A stretch of 64,000 nt of DNA from Flavobacterium sp. SLB02 (GTDB lineage Bacteria > Bacteroidota > Bacteroidia > Flavobacteriales > Flavobacteriaceae), in contig NZ_CP045928.1 in NCBI RefSeq assembly GCF_009664855.1, positions 2,120,522-2,184,521 on the forward strand, read 5' to 3'. The notes under the pieces were generated by a model, which made no database searches, was not told where the DNA came from, and saw only the letters and a program-made list of their open reading frames with translations. This document shows, one piece after another, positions 37,035 to 44,965 of this stretch (its first letter is position 1; each line of letters starts with the position of its first letter). Made by a program: the position numbers and the translations under genes.

Positions 37035-37781
37035 TTATAAAAAAAGTTCAGGTCGATACTCAAAATGCATTGTGTCATAATGTTTCCAATTTCCACCCCA
37101 AATAAAGCCGTATTTTTCAAAAATTGAAACTAGCTTCAGGGGAATTTGATTTCTATACAAAAGAGTAGCTTCTTCATTTTTACATTTACAATCCCATTGC
37201 CAATAATTGGAGTTTTTGACATTAATATCTATAGTCATTCCATAACTATGCATACTCAATCGGTTTGTTCCTGAAATTTTTCTCCAATTAAATGTACCTC
37301 CAATAGCATTAATATATTTTTTAAATTCTGGATTATTATCTAATTCTGCCGAGAGTTTTTTTACAATTATATCAATTCCATTCACGGTTGTTACTTTTAT
37401 TTTTTGATTGACTAATTTGGGGCACCAAATAATTTCAGTCATTTTTGATTCAACTTCTGATTTTGAATTTCCGTAAATTTTCTTAAAAAAAGCTTCATTT
37501 CGAATTCTTCCCGCATCTTCCTTTGGAATTAAATTCTTATTTACTTTAGCATAAACAAACCTAAATTGATCCTCAATATCTGGATTTTCTAACATTTCCT
37601 GCTTCGTTTTATTTTTAAAATCATCATAAATCAAATTTGATCCATCACTAAAAACAATCTTATTACCCTTAAAACCAGTAACTTTACCCGGGTATGCTTT
37701 AATTATTTTTTGAACATTCAATGGGATTTCTTGAGAAAAAACATTTTGAAATATAAGGACTAAAAAAAGGAATCGTTTCAT
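37035..37781 (-). CDS. M15-family peptidase (VanY/D-Ala-D-Ala carboxypeptidase-like)
   Basis: The 248-residue protein has a signal peptide (MKRFLFLVLIFQNVFSQ) and the M15C zinc site: LSMHSYGMTIDIN gives HxxxxxxD, and KHYDTMHFEYRPEL gives the catalytic acid region and third His. It should cleave peptidoglycan cross-links or stem peptides in the periplasm. Its ATG overlaps the stop of the DUF4846 gene by 4 bp, so translation is probably coupled. Confidence 0.87.
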   Translation of the reverse strand: MKRFLFLVLIFQNVFSQEIPLNVQKIIKAYPGKVTGFKGNKIVFSDGSNLIYDDFKNKTKQEMLENPDIEDQFRFVYAKVNKNLIPKEDAGRIRNEAFFKKIYGNSKSEVESKMTEIIWCPKLVNQKIKVTTVNGIDIIVKKLSAELDNNPEFKKYINAIGGTFNWRKISGTNRLSMHSYGMTIDINVKNSNYWQWDCKCKNEEATLLYRNQIPLKLVSIFEKYGFIWGGNWKHYDTMHFEYRPELFL

Positions 37782-38617
37782 TTAAAACGTTTTAATTGTG
37801 AAGAGCTAAAAGTCCATTCGGGTGTTTTGAGAGAGGTTCCAAAATCCACAGCGTACCAAGGACTCAACGAACTACTATTTGGATTTTTCAATATTTGAAT
37901 TTCCTGTGCTGGCATATAGCTTTGTGCTAAAAGCATAATTTTTTGGTTGTTTTTTGGATTCACAGCTACATCAACCACAATAACAGCGTGACCCGGAAAG
38001 CCTCCTTTTATAAAAACATCTCCAATTTTTATGTCTAAAGCATTAATTGATTTCAGTTCTTTTTCTAAAGAAGCAGTTCCTGCATACATAAAAACCGTCT
38101 CTAAATATTTCCAATAGGTTTGATAACTGTCAGATGGTTTTGCAGTTTTAACCCAACTGGTTTTGTTGCCTTTAATTGCAATTCTGTAACCTTCGACCCA
38201 TTTGCTAAAATCAACACGAAAACCATTTGTGAAATTAAAATGTATTTTATCGTACTGTTTTTGTCCATAAAAATAATCCGCTCGCAAACGCATCACGGCA
38301 TCAGCACATTGATGCAAATCCTGTCTCCCAATCGGTAAATCCACAACTGCTTCATAAACGTTTCGATTTGACTTTATAGTTCCATCAAAATACAAAACAT
38401 CTGAACCTAAGGGTTTTAATGGAAGTTTTCGCAAAAAAACTCCAAATGAAGTTTTAGATTCCTCTTCTCTCACAAATCCCTGAGGTAGTTGAAAACGTTG
38501 CTGAATCGTCGTGTTTCCCAAAAGATTACTTTTGTTAGTATTATTTGTCTTTGAAAATGAAAAAAAACAAAGAAACACCATCAAAATTGCTACAATAAAC
38601 AAGAATTTAACTTTCAT
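37778..38617 (-). CDS. DUF4846 family protein
   Basis: The 279-residue protein begins with a hydrophobic anchor or signal (FLFIVAILMVFLCFFSFS) and matches the DUF4846 pattern: FQLPQGFVREEE, FGVFLRKLPLKPLGSDVLYFDG and IGRQDLHQCADAVMRLRADYFY. Its function is unknown. The 4-bp overlap with the M15 peptidase gene downstream suggests a joint role at the cell wall. Confidence 0.8.
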   Translation of the reverse strand: MKVKFLFIVAILMVFLCFFSFSKTNNTNKSNLLGNTTIQQRFQLPQGFVREEESKTSFGVFLRKLPLKPLGSDVLYFDGTIKSNRNVYEAVVDLPIGRQDLHQCADAVMRLRADYFYGQKQYDKIHFNFTNGFRVDFSKWVEGYRIAIKGNKTSWVKTAKPSDSYQTYWKYLETVFMYAGTASLEKELKSINALDIKIGDVFIKGGFPGHAVIVVDVAVNPKNNQKIMLLAQSYMPAQEIQILKNPNSSSLSPWYAVDFGTSLKTPEWTFSSSQLKRFK

Positions 38618-38683
38618 AATTTGGACTTTTAATTCATAACCACAAGATTACAAAAAGCTAGAAGGGATTAGATTATATTTCGA

Positions 38684-40711
38684 TCACAACATTCCATTAT
38701 ATTTTCTAACAAACCATTCCGTAGTTAATACAATAGCAATCAAAATCAACAACCAAATCCAGTCAATTAAAGGAGTTTTGGTAGAGACATTTTTCTCTAT
38801 CGATTTGTATTCTTTATTTTCTAAAAGCTGCTGAATCAAATCATCGGCCTGATCTTCGAAGAAAGCTTTTCCGTTGGTTTGCAACGCTAATTGCTTCAAT
38901 TTTGTAACATCAGGATTTACAAATTGTTTTTCGATATCAAAATCTAAAATTTCAAAATGACTTGAATACACTGTATTAGAATTTAATTCTTTTACATTGA
39001 AATTATATTTTCCGGCAGCTAAACCATCAAGATTGGCTGAGAAAGAATTGTTTCCTTTTAGTAAATCATAATTTTTATCTAGCTTCGTTTCGGCATTTGT
39101 AACTGTAATGGTGAGTCTCGCTTTTTCGTCGAACTCATAATTTTTATTGAAGTATTGTGCATTAATTACAATTGCTTCTCCTGAATTATAAAAACTTTCA
39201 TGCGTTACTACCAATGATTTTCTTGAAGTTGTCGAAGCTAAATATTGAATGATCTTATCGATAAAAACATCATATTTCTCAAACGACTGATTGTCGATAT
39301 GACTTTGCAGACGCCATTTCCAACTATTTTCTCCTAAAAGAAAAGCGGTTCTCTTTCCCTGATTTTCGGCGAAAGCCAGTAAAGGTGCGTTTGTCGCAAC
39401 GTTTCTTATTTTTGAAGAAAACAAAACAGATACATTTCCGTTTGTTGTAATAGTTCCGAATAAATTTTGCAGCGGCGGAAAATTTTCAAAACCAATATTT
39501 TCTATTGCAAATAAATTAAACTGCGATTCAAACTCTGATAAATAATCTTCTCTTTGTCCGCTCATTTTAAACACCAGACTATTTTGTTGCTGGTTCAAAA
39601 AATTAAAATCGGTGTTGTTTCCGGTAATGATAAAGGTATTTGTTCCGGCTAATTTGTTATTATCAAAAATAGCTTTAAAAGCTGATGTTGGCTGATACAA
39701 AACTAAAACCGAAACTTCTTGTAACTGATTAATATCATTTGGCTTAGTCAATATTACTTTACGCTGCGCATTAACTTCAATAGATCGTTTTAATGCAGCA
39801 ATATCCGGATGATTAATAGCCGAAACTATCGCTATAGTCGACTTTTGATCGATCACTTCAACAGCAAAATTTTTGTTATTATTATAACTGTTTTTTTCTT
39901 TTGAACCTGATGAAATACTAGCTTTAAAAATTTGCAATCCTACTTTATCAGCAGGTAAAAGCAAGTTTAAAGTCGCTGTTTTTTTTGATGCCGAAAAAGA
40001 AATTTTCTCTTTGGCTACGACAGTATTTCCCTGCGAAATTGTAAAATCGGCATTTGCATTTTTATCTCCTGAATATTGCAGAAAAACTTCTACAGGAAAT
40101 TTATTTTTATGAAAAGCGTATTTATTTACGTTAAGCTGATTGATTTTAAGATCAAGAAAGGTGGTTGTATCTCCCACAACCAAAGGATAAACTTTATTGA
40201 CAGGATCAAAACGATATACATAATCGTTTCCTGTAGTTTGATTTCCGTCGGTGATAATGACTGTTGGGAAAATCAGGTTTTTATTAATGCTTTTAAGGTT
40301 CCTGGAAACTTCATCAAGATTCGTTTGCTTGCCTTTAAAATCGAATTTGTCCGAAGGCTTGAAATCAGCATCAAACTGATACGACTGGATTTCAAATTTT
40401 TCTTTAAGGGCAGGATTCGAAATTATTTTTTGATAAAGTTCTTCAGCTTTTTTATCCGATTTTAAAACTGTAATCGAACTTGAATTGTCCACTGCAATTG
40501 CCAAAGGGGTTTTGGTAATTTCCAGCGAGTTCTTTGTCATTATAGGATTTATCAATAAAACTAATAATCCAAAAATGGCTAAAAAACGTAAAAAAGCCAA
40601 AAACACAACCACATTGGATTTGTTTTTGGCTTTAAAAAAATATTGAAAATACGACAAACCACCAGCTATTACTAAGGAAAGTAATAATAATAGAATCGTG
40701 TTTGTAGTCAT
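38684..40711 (-). CDS. VWA-like membrane protein
   Basis: The 675-residue protein has two transmembrane helices at its N-terminus, one near its C-terminus (WIWLLILIAIVLTTEWFVR) and a large extracytoplasmic part. IAVDNSSSI fits the DxSxS metal-site motif of von Willebrand A domains, and FPTVIITDGNQTTG fits its second motif. Topology and length resemble the VWA membrane proteins of Bacteroidota sometimes found with Bat operons, but no Bat genes are present. The role is unknown. Confidence 0.75.
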   Translation of the reverse strand: MTTNTILLLLLSLVIAGGLSYFQYFFKAKNKSNVVVFLAFLRFLAIFGLLVLLINPIMTKNSLEITKTPLAIAVDNSSSITVLKSDKKAEELYQKIISNPALKEKFEIQSYQFDADFKPSDKFDFKGKQTNLDEVSRNLKSINKNLIFPTVIITDGNQTTGNDYVYRFDPVNKVYPLVVGDTTTFLDLKINQLNVNKYAFHKNKFPVEVFLQYSGDKNANADFTISQGNTVVAKEKISFSASKKTATLNLLLPADKVGLQIFKASISSGSKEKNSYNNNKNFAVEVIDQKSTIAIVSAINHPDIAALKRSIEVNAQRKVILTKPNDINQLQEVSVLVLYQPTSAFKAIFDNNKLAGTNTFIITGNNTDFNFLNQQQNSLVFKMSGQREDYLSEFESQFNLFAIENIGFENFPPLQNLFGTITTNGNVSVLFSSKIRNVATNAPLLAFAENQGKRTAFLLGENSWKWRLQSHIDNQSFEKYDVFIDKIIQYLASTTSRKSLVVTHESFYNSGEAIVINAQYFNKNYEFDEKARLTITVTNAETKLDKNYDLLKGNNSFSANLDGLAAGKYNFNVKELNSNTVYSSHFEILDFDIEKQFVNPDVTKLKQLALQTNGKAFFEDQADDLIQQLLENKEYKSIEKNVSTKTPLIDWIWLLILIAIVLTTEWFVRKYNGML

Positions 40712-40718
40712 ATTTTAT

Positions 40719-40761
40719 AGTTTTCAGTGACAGTTTTCAGTAATCAGTGCTACTGAAAACT
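40719..40761. repeat. inverted repeat in the fabG-VWA gene spacer
   Basis: AGTTTTCAGT occurs at 40719-40728 and 40732-40741 and its inverse ACTGAAAACT at 40752-40761. The same words occur at 62744-62875 and near 32880. Confidence 0.7.
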
Positions 40762-40779
40762 TAAACTGAGATTTATTCT

Positions 40780-41526
40780 TTAGGTTAACATTCCTCCACA
40801 AACATTAAGTACTTGTCCGGTAACATAAGCACTCATGTCAGAAGCAAGGAAAAGACAAGCATTTGCAACGTCTTCTGCAGTTCCACCACGTTTTAACGGA
40901 ATTCCTTCTCTCCACCCTTTTACTACATCTTCGCTTAATTTTGCTGTCATTTCGGTTTCAATAAATCCCGGAGCAATTGCATTACAACGAATATTACGAG
41001 AACCTAACTCTAATGCTACAGATTTTGTAAAACCAATTGCACCTGCTTTAGAAGCTGCATAATTTGTTTGCCCTGCATTTCCTGAAACTCCAACTACAGA
41101 ACTAATATTAATTATAGAACCAGCACGTTGTTTTAGAAAAGTTTTCTGAATTGCTTTTGTCATATTAAATACTGACTTTAGATTTACATCGATAACCTGA
41201 TCAAAATCAGCTTCAGACATACGCATCAATAAATTATCTTTTGTAATTCCTGCGTTGTTTATTAAGATATCTACTGTTCCAAAATCAGCTAAAACAGCAT
41301 CAACAAAAGTTTGCGCTTCATTAAAATCGGCTGCATTCGATTGGTATCCTTTTGCTTTAATTCCTAAACCATTTAGCTCAGATTCTAAAGCCTGGGCAGA
41401 TTCTACAGACGAACTGTATGTAAACGCAACATTTGCGCCATGTTTAGCAAAAACTTCTGCAATTCCTTTTCCAATTCCACGGCTAGCACCTGTAATAATG
41501 GCAACTTTTCCTTCTAGTAATTTCAT
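40780..41526 (-). CDS. fabG: 3-oxoacyl-ACP reductase
   Basis: FabG reduces 3-oxoacyl-ACP in fatty acid elongation using NADPH. The SDR features are all present: TGASRGIGKGIAEVF (cofactor loop), LINNAGIT, the catalytic Ser in INISSVVG, YAASKAG and AIAPGFIETEMT. The start at 41526 is the first ATG and gives the usual 248 residues; two further upstream codons would use TTG. No other fab gene adjoins it, so isolated SDR function cannot be ruled out, but the sequence is typical of FabG. Confidence 0.93.
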   Translation of the reverse strand: MKLLEGKVAIITGASRGIGKGIAEVFAKHGANVAFTYSSSVESAQALESELNGLGIKAKGYQSNAADFNEAQTFVDAVLADFGTVDILINNAGITKDNLLMRMSEADFDQVIDVNLKSVFNMTKAIQKTFLKQRAGSIINISSVVGVSGNAGQTNYAASKAGAIGFTKSVALELGSRNIRCNAIAPGFIETEMTAKLSEDVVKGWREGIPLKRGGTAEDVANACLFLASDMSAYVTGQVLNVCGGMLT

Positions 41527-41720
41527 ATTCAAAATTAATTTTAATATTTATTTGTAGCTAATCCTGCGATTCATTTCAATCTTTTGTTTTTTAAAGAAAA
41601 AAAACAAAGGGATTTTCATTTCTATCAGAGCTATGAACGACTTGTCAAATATATGATAATTCCCTTTTTAAAAAAATAACAATAGTATAATTTATGACTA
41701 AGTCCGATTTCTTTAAAATA

Positions 41721-41757
41721 AAAAAACCGTTTCAAGAATTTTGAAACGGTTTAATTT
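41721..41757 (-). terminator. terminator of the leader-peptide gene pair
   Basis: AAACCGTTTCAA (41724-41735) pairs with TTGAAACGGTTT (41741-41752) with a 5-nt loop and A/T tracts on both sides, 18 bp past the stop of the first small peptide gene. Confidence 0.8.
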
Positions 41758-41774
41758 TTAAAGTTTTTTATAAA

Positions 41775-41975
41775 TTACGGACAAACTTCCCCTTCAGCTG
41801 TTTGATAGCATGTGTCTACTGGCAGATTTATGCATGGTGTTAAATAAGGCCCCATCACCGCGCCATCTCCCTTTTCACAATCATAAGTTAAGATAGGTCC
41901 TCGACCTGCAATATTTTTTTGCTCGTTACGACTCAAAATTTCTACTCCTTTAAAATTTAAAATTGTTTTTAACAT
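41775..41975 (-). CDS. small Cys-rich peptide with bacteriocin-type leader (peptide A)
   Basis: The 66-residue product starts MLKTILNFKGVEILSRNEQK, a leader of the double-glycine type found on Bacteroidota bacteriocin-like peptides, and continues NIAGR; the processing site would be AG/R, a variant of GG. The predicted core of about 42 residues has four Cys with spacings 14, 7 and 8 (DCEKGDG, TPCINLP, DTCYQT, EVCP). It is a tandem paralog of peptide B, 85 bp upstream. No processing transporter or modifying enzyme is in the window. Function (toxin, signal or secreted factor) is unknown. Confidence 0.75.
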   Translation of the reverse strand: MLKTILNFKGVEILSRNEQKNIAGRGPILTYDCEKGDGAVMGPYLTPCINLPVDTCYQTAEGEVCP

Positions 41976-42060
41976 ATTAATTAGGTTGTTTAATATTTAT
42001 ATAATGATTTTTTATCGATTACTTACTCTTTATCTTTGAATAATATGAAGAAACTTTCTT

Positions 42061-42261
42061 TTATTCACAAACTACACCATCAAGTGTTATCCTGCAAATT
42101 GGTTCTGCGGGTTGTATAGGCGGTAACATGATACATGGACCATTATAAGTTCCCGGTCTCCACGGTATCATACATACCACTGGTTCTCCACCAATTGTAT
42201 TTTTTTGTTCTACTGTACTTAATACTTCAACTCCTTTAAAATTTAAAATTGTTTTTAACAT
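42061..42261 (-). CDS. small Cys-rich peptide with bacteriocin-type leader (peptide B)
   Basis: The ATG at 42261 gives 66 residues beginning MLKTILNFKGVEVLSTVEQK and continuing NTIGGE, with a clear GG processing site. A longer in-frame reading to 42324 is upstream sequence, because the leader matches peptide A exactly from this Met. The core has four Cys with spacings 12, 12 and 8. Shared core features are GPCIMLP versus TPCINLP, and a C-terminal CxxxxxGxVC. The leaders are nearly identical while the cores differ, as expected for diversifying secreted peptides. Confidence 0.78.
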   Translation of the reverse strand: MLKTILNFKGVEVLSTVEQKNTIGGEPVVCMIPWRPGTYNGPCIMLPPIQPAEPICRITLDGVVCE

Positions 42262-42420
42262 AGCGTTTAAATTGTTTGATGTTTTTGTATACTCAATCCT
42301 TTTTGCCTGTTGAGTTTCAGACAAAAAACCAAATACAACTACTTGGTTTTCAGAATAAATATACGAAAAAACTTCTATTAAAATTAATTTTTACAAGATT
42401 TTATCTTTGATAAATAAAAA

Positions 42421-42446
42421 AAAGCAACTCAAAAATGAGTTGCTTT
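42421..42446. terminator. bidirectional terminator
   Basis: AAAGCAACTCA (42421-42431) pairs with TGAGTTGCTTT (42436-42446) around AAAA, flanked by A- and T-tracts. It lies 30 bp past the 21-codon ORF and separates it from the peptide genes. Confidence 0.8.
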
Positions 42447-42475
42447 TTTCTAAATAAAAACTAAAATTGAGATAC

Positions 42476-42541
42476 TTAATTTTTACTGATAACAAAAAAT
42501 AAAATTACCAGTATAACTGCTGAAATCAAGATGTTGTACAT
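42476..42541 (-). CDS. possible 21-residue membrane peptide
   Basis: ATG to TAA encodes MYNILISAVILVILFFVISK-N, a single hydrophobic helix with a Lys at the end. It is directly followed by a strong terminator, which gives it the look of a complete small gene. No paralog or family is recognised, and codon evidence is minimal at this length. Confidence 0.4.
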   Translation of the reverse strand: MYNILISAVILVILFFVISKN

Positions 42542-42650
42542 TTAAAATTTTCTGTATCATTAACTTTGTCTCCTTTTCTCACTTTTATCAACTTCGAAAT
42601 AAGCATTAGAATCATTACTATTAACGGTTAACTCTCTTCTATGTTTTAGC

Positions 42651-42680
42651 TTAAAAAAGGCAGTTCAATCGAACTGCCTT
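42651..42680 (-). terminator. terminator of the SusCD operon
   Basis: AAGGCAGTTC (42657-42666) pairs with GAACTGCCTT (42671-42680), and on the minus strand the stem is followed by a T-run. It is 18 bp past the stop of the DUF4302 gene. Confidence 0.85.
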
Positions 42681-42697
42681 CTATCAAAAAAAATAAA

Positions 42698-44041
42698 TTA
42701 ATTAAGTTGCCAAGCGGTCATTCTAAATGAACTCGAAGCACTGGTAAAGGTGTAAACGGTATTTGTATAACCTAATTTAAAGTTTTCCTTTTTAACATAA
42801 ACACCACTAGCGTTTACCAAGTGTTTGTCAAAATTTGCTAAAAATGCCGGAGCTGCCGCTGCTGGGTTTCCGTTCCATGATTTATGCTTTAAAATAATTT
42901 TTTTGCCTGTTGCATCCTCTTCAACATCTATATAATGAAAAACGGCTGCTCTTCCTGCAAATGTGTAATAGATAAAATTTCCAAGTGAATGATTTAAATA
43001 AACCTGAACAGATGCCAACGCAACGCCTTCTGGCAAAGCAGCATCAATTGCAGCTAGTTCATTTACAAATAGTTGTGAGTTTGTTGGTGCATCTTCTACA
43101 TAATCGCCAACATAATAACCAAATCTAGCATATATTTTACCTGGCAATAATATTTTATAATCGTCAGTTAACGTAGGTGGCACATTGGTATATTTAATAG
43201 TAGCGCTTACTCCTCCAGTCCCTGTAGCTACAAAATTATCACTAGCACTATCGTAAACAAAATTAGATATTTTTTGTCCTTTTACTACTAGAGCAGGTTT
43301 GGCAATTGCACTTGTTGGCGTAAATGAAAGTGCAAGGTTATAAATTTGATTTGATGCAGGATCTAAAGATGTTGCCGTACCAAAACGTGCGTTTGCATTG
43401 AAATCAAAATCATAAAGATGCAATGCACTACCATCATTAATTTCTAACAATCTAAACAATGGGCTTGTAGGTCCTCCGGTAATACCTTCAATTATTGGAG
43501 TATTTTTAGGTAAATCTGTCCAGTCTTGTGCTTTAGCTTTTACAAATCTCAACTCCTGAACATTTCTGTTTGTTTTAAAAATAATATCTCCATTTTCCTG
43601 TCCGTAATAAAAAAACTGAAAATCTCCCAAATATCCTTTTCCTCTAAGGGCTGCAGTAGGATAATTATCTGACTGAGATAAAAGATGTATCCTGTTGGCT
43701 GTTGTAAAAACTAAACCCACTGAGCTTCCTAATTGAATATCGTATTGACTTCTGTAAGTAGATGTATCTCCGTCAAAATCAGATGCCATATCAACTTTAC
43801 CATCAGGAAGAAATTTAAAAAGATGTGTCCATCCTCCTAATTGTGTACTATCAGTATAATAAACTACTTTCCATCCTTCTGGTGATGAAAGTAATAAGTC
43901 ATTTAATTCTTTTTCTCTAATATTTAATCGCTCTATAGGAGTCTGATCAAATTTTGAATCTGCTTCTGTACTTGTACATGCAACTTGCAGCACTGCCACA
44001 AAAGCAACTATCAAGTACTTATATATATATTTTAATTTCAT
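42698..44041 (-). CDS. DUF4302 lipoprotein
   Basis: The 447-residue protein has a lipoprotein signal (LQVAC, Cys about residue 22) and the DUF4302 pattern: RLNIREKELNDLLLSSPEGW and then KVVYYTDSTQLGGWTHLFKF. Such lipoproteins commonly sit at the end of SusCD loci and are presumed surface ligand-binding components, in a position like SusE/F. It is the last gene of the operon. Confidence 0.85.
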   Translation of the reverse strand: MKLKYIYKYLIVAFVAVLQVACTSTEADSKFDQTPIERLNIREKELNDLLLSSPEGWKVVYYTDSTQLGGWTHLFKFLPDGKVDMASDFDGDTSTYRSQYDIQLGSSVGLVFTTANRIHLLSQSDNYPTAALRGKGYLGDFQFFYYGQENGDIIFKTNRNVQELRFVKAKAQDWTDLPKNTPIIEGITGGPTSPLFRLLEINDGSALHLYDFDFNANARFGTATSLDPASNQIYNLALSFTPTSAIAKPALVVKGQKISNFVYDSASDNFVATGTGGVSATIKYTNVPPTLTDDYKILLPGKIYARFGYYVGDYVEDAPTNSQLFVNELAAIDAALPEGVALASVQVYLNHSLGNFIYYTFAGRAAVFHYIDVEEDATGKKIILKHKSWNGNPAAAAPAFLANFDKHLVNASGVYVKKENFKLGYTNTVYTFTSASSSFRMTAWQLN

Positions 44042-44086
44042 AATATTGATTTTTATATTAATTACTACTCATTATTATTAATATGT

Positions 44087-44947
44087 TTAGTTTCCGAGAA
44101 CAGCGTCTGTGTTTTTTTGTGCCTCATCTCTTAAAGCATAAAAATCAATATCAAAAGCATCTTTATAATATTGTACAACAATGGCTTCTTTCTTTTGAAT
44201 GTTGGCTCTGGCCTCAGGATCTGTAATACTTGCTAAAATTGCATCATACTCTGCTTGAGAACTCGTTAAAATTGTAGAAGCTGTTTCAGCAAAATCTTCA
44301 TAAATATTTAATCTTGCATAACTCGTAATAAAACCTAACTCTCTTGAGTCTTCAATTTCCTCAACATACCAGCTGGTAGTATATCCCGAAGGGGTTAATT
44401 TAGACCACGCTTGCTCATCAAATGGCTTAGTTTGGTTTAGAATATGTACATATTCATGTTGAATAGTATGGATAAATTCTGTAACATCCGGTCTGCTATT
44501 CTTATTTAAATAATCTATCTGAAAAAGCGAAACTCTTTGACCTCCTTCTGCAAGTCCTAATGTTCTTGTACCTGTTGTGTTCAGGTTCATTCCTCCTACT
44601 AAAACAAATTCTCTTGGTGCTATTTTCTTTACAAAATTTTCCCCTCCTATAGTGGTGTAACTATCAATCCAGATTTTTTTAACAATCTCAAGAGCTGGTT
44701 TCACTTTTTCTAGAGTTGGTGGAAATAGATAACGGGTATTATCTACTAAATTTTGATTCCATTCATAATATACTTTTATATTATAAGGATCTAAAAAACT
44801 GGTACCTATCCATTTATCTAATTCCGTTTTATTAGGTTGCGAAAAATCTAACTGACTTTCTATAGGCTGATCTTCATGAGCGCAAGCCACAAATAGCATT
44901 GCTCCTGTAATCATTGCAATCGCTTTATATCTTTTTAATATTTTCAT
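44087..44947 (-). CDS. zinc metallohydrolase lipoprotein associated with SusCD
   Basis: The 286-residue protein has a lipobox (LFVAC) and the zinc-binding HTIQHEYVHILNQTKPFDE (HExxH) followed by a Glu-rich ETAS segment. It matches the family of putative zinc-binding metallopeptidases encoded with SusCD pairs (substrate import-associated metallohydrolase). It probably cleaves the imported substrate or a peptide at the surface. It lies between the susD-like and DUF4302 genes in the same operon. Confidence 0.87.
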   Translation of the reverse strand: MKILKRYKAIAMITGAMLFVACAHEDQPIESQLDFSQPNKTELDKWIGTSFLDPYNIKVYYEWNQNLVDNTRYLFPPTLEKVKPALEIVKKIWIDSYTTIGGENFVKKIAPREFVLVGGMNLNTTGTRTLGLAEGGQRVSLFQIDYLNKNSRPDVTEFIHTIQHEYVHILNQTKPFDEQAWSKLTPSGYTTSWYVEEIEDSRELGFITSYARLNIYEDFAETASTILTSSQAEYDAILASITDPEARANIQKKEAIVVQYYKDAFDIDFYALRDEAQKNTDAVLGN

Positions 44948-44965
44948 AATAATTAAATTAAATTT

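Larger units (their letters stand above)
42262..42697. other. intergenic region upstream of the peptide genes
   Basis: It holds a bidirectional terminator (42421-42446), a possible 21-codon membrane ORF (42476-42541) and the terminator of the SusCD operon (42651-42680). The promoter of the peptide pair should lie between 42262 and 42420, but no clear -33/-7 pair is visible. Confidence 0.5.

Noticed and set aside
42262..42324. 21-residue upstream extension of peptide B.
   Set aside because: Peptide A starts with the same MLKTILNFKGVE at an ATG, so the leader begins at 42261.
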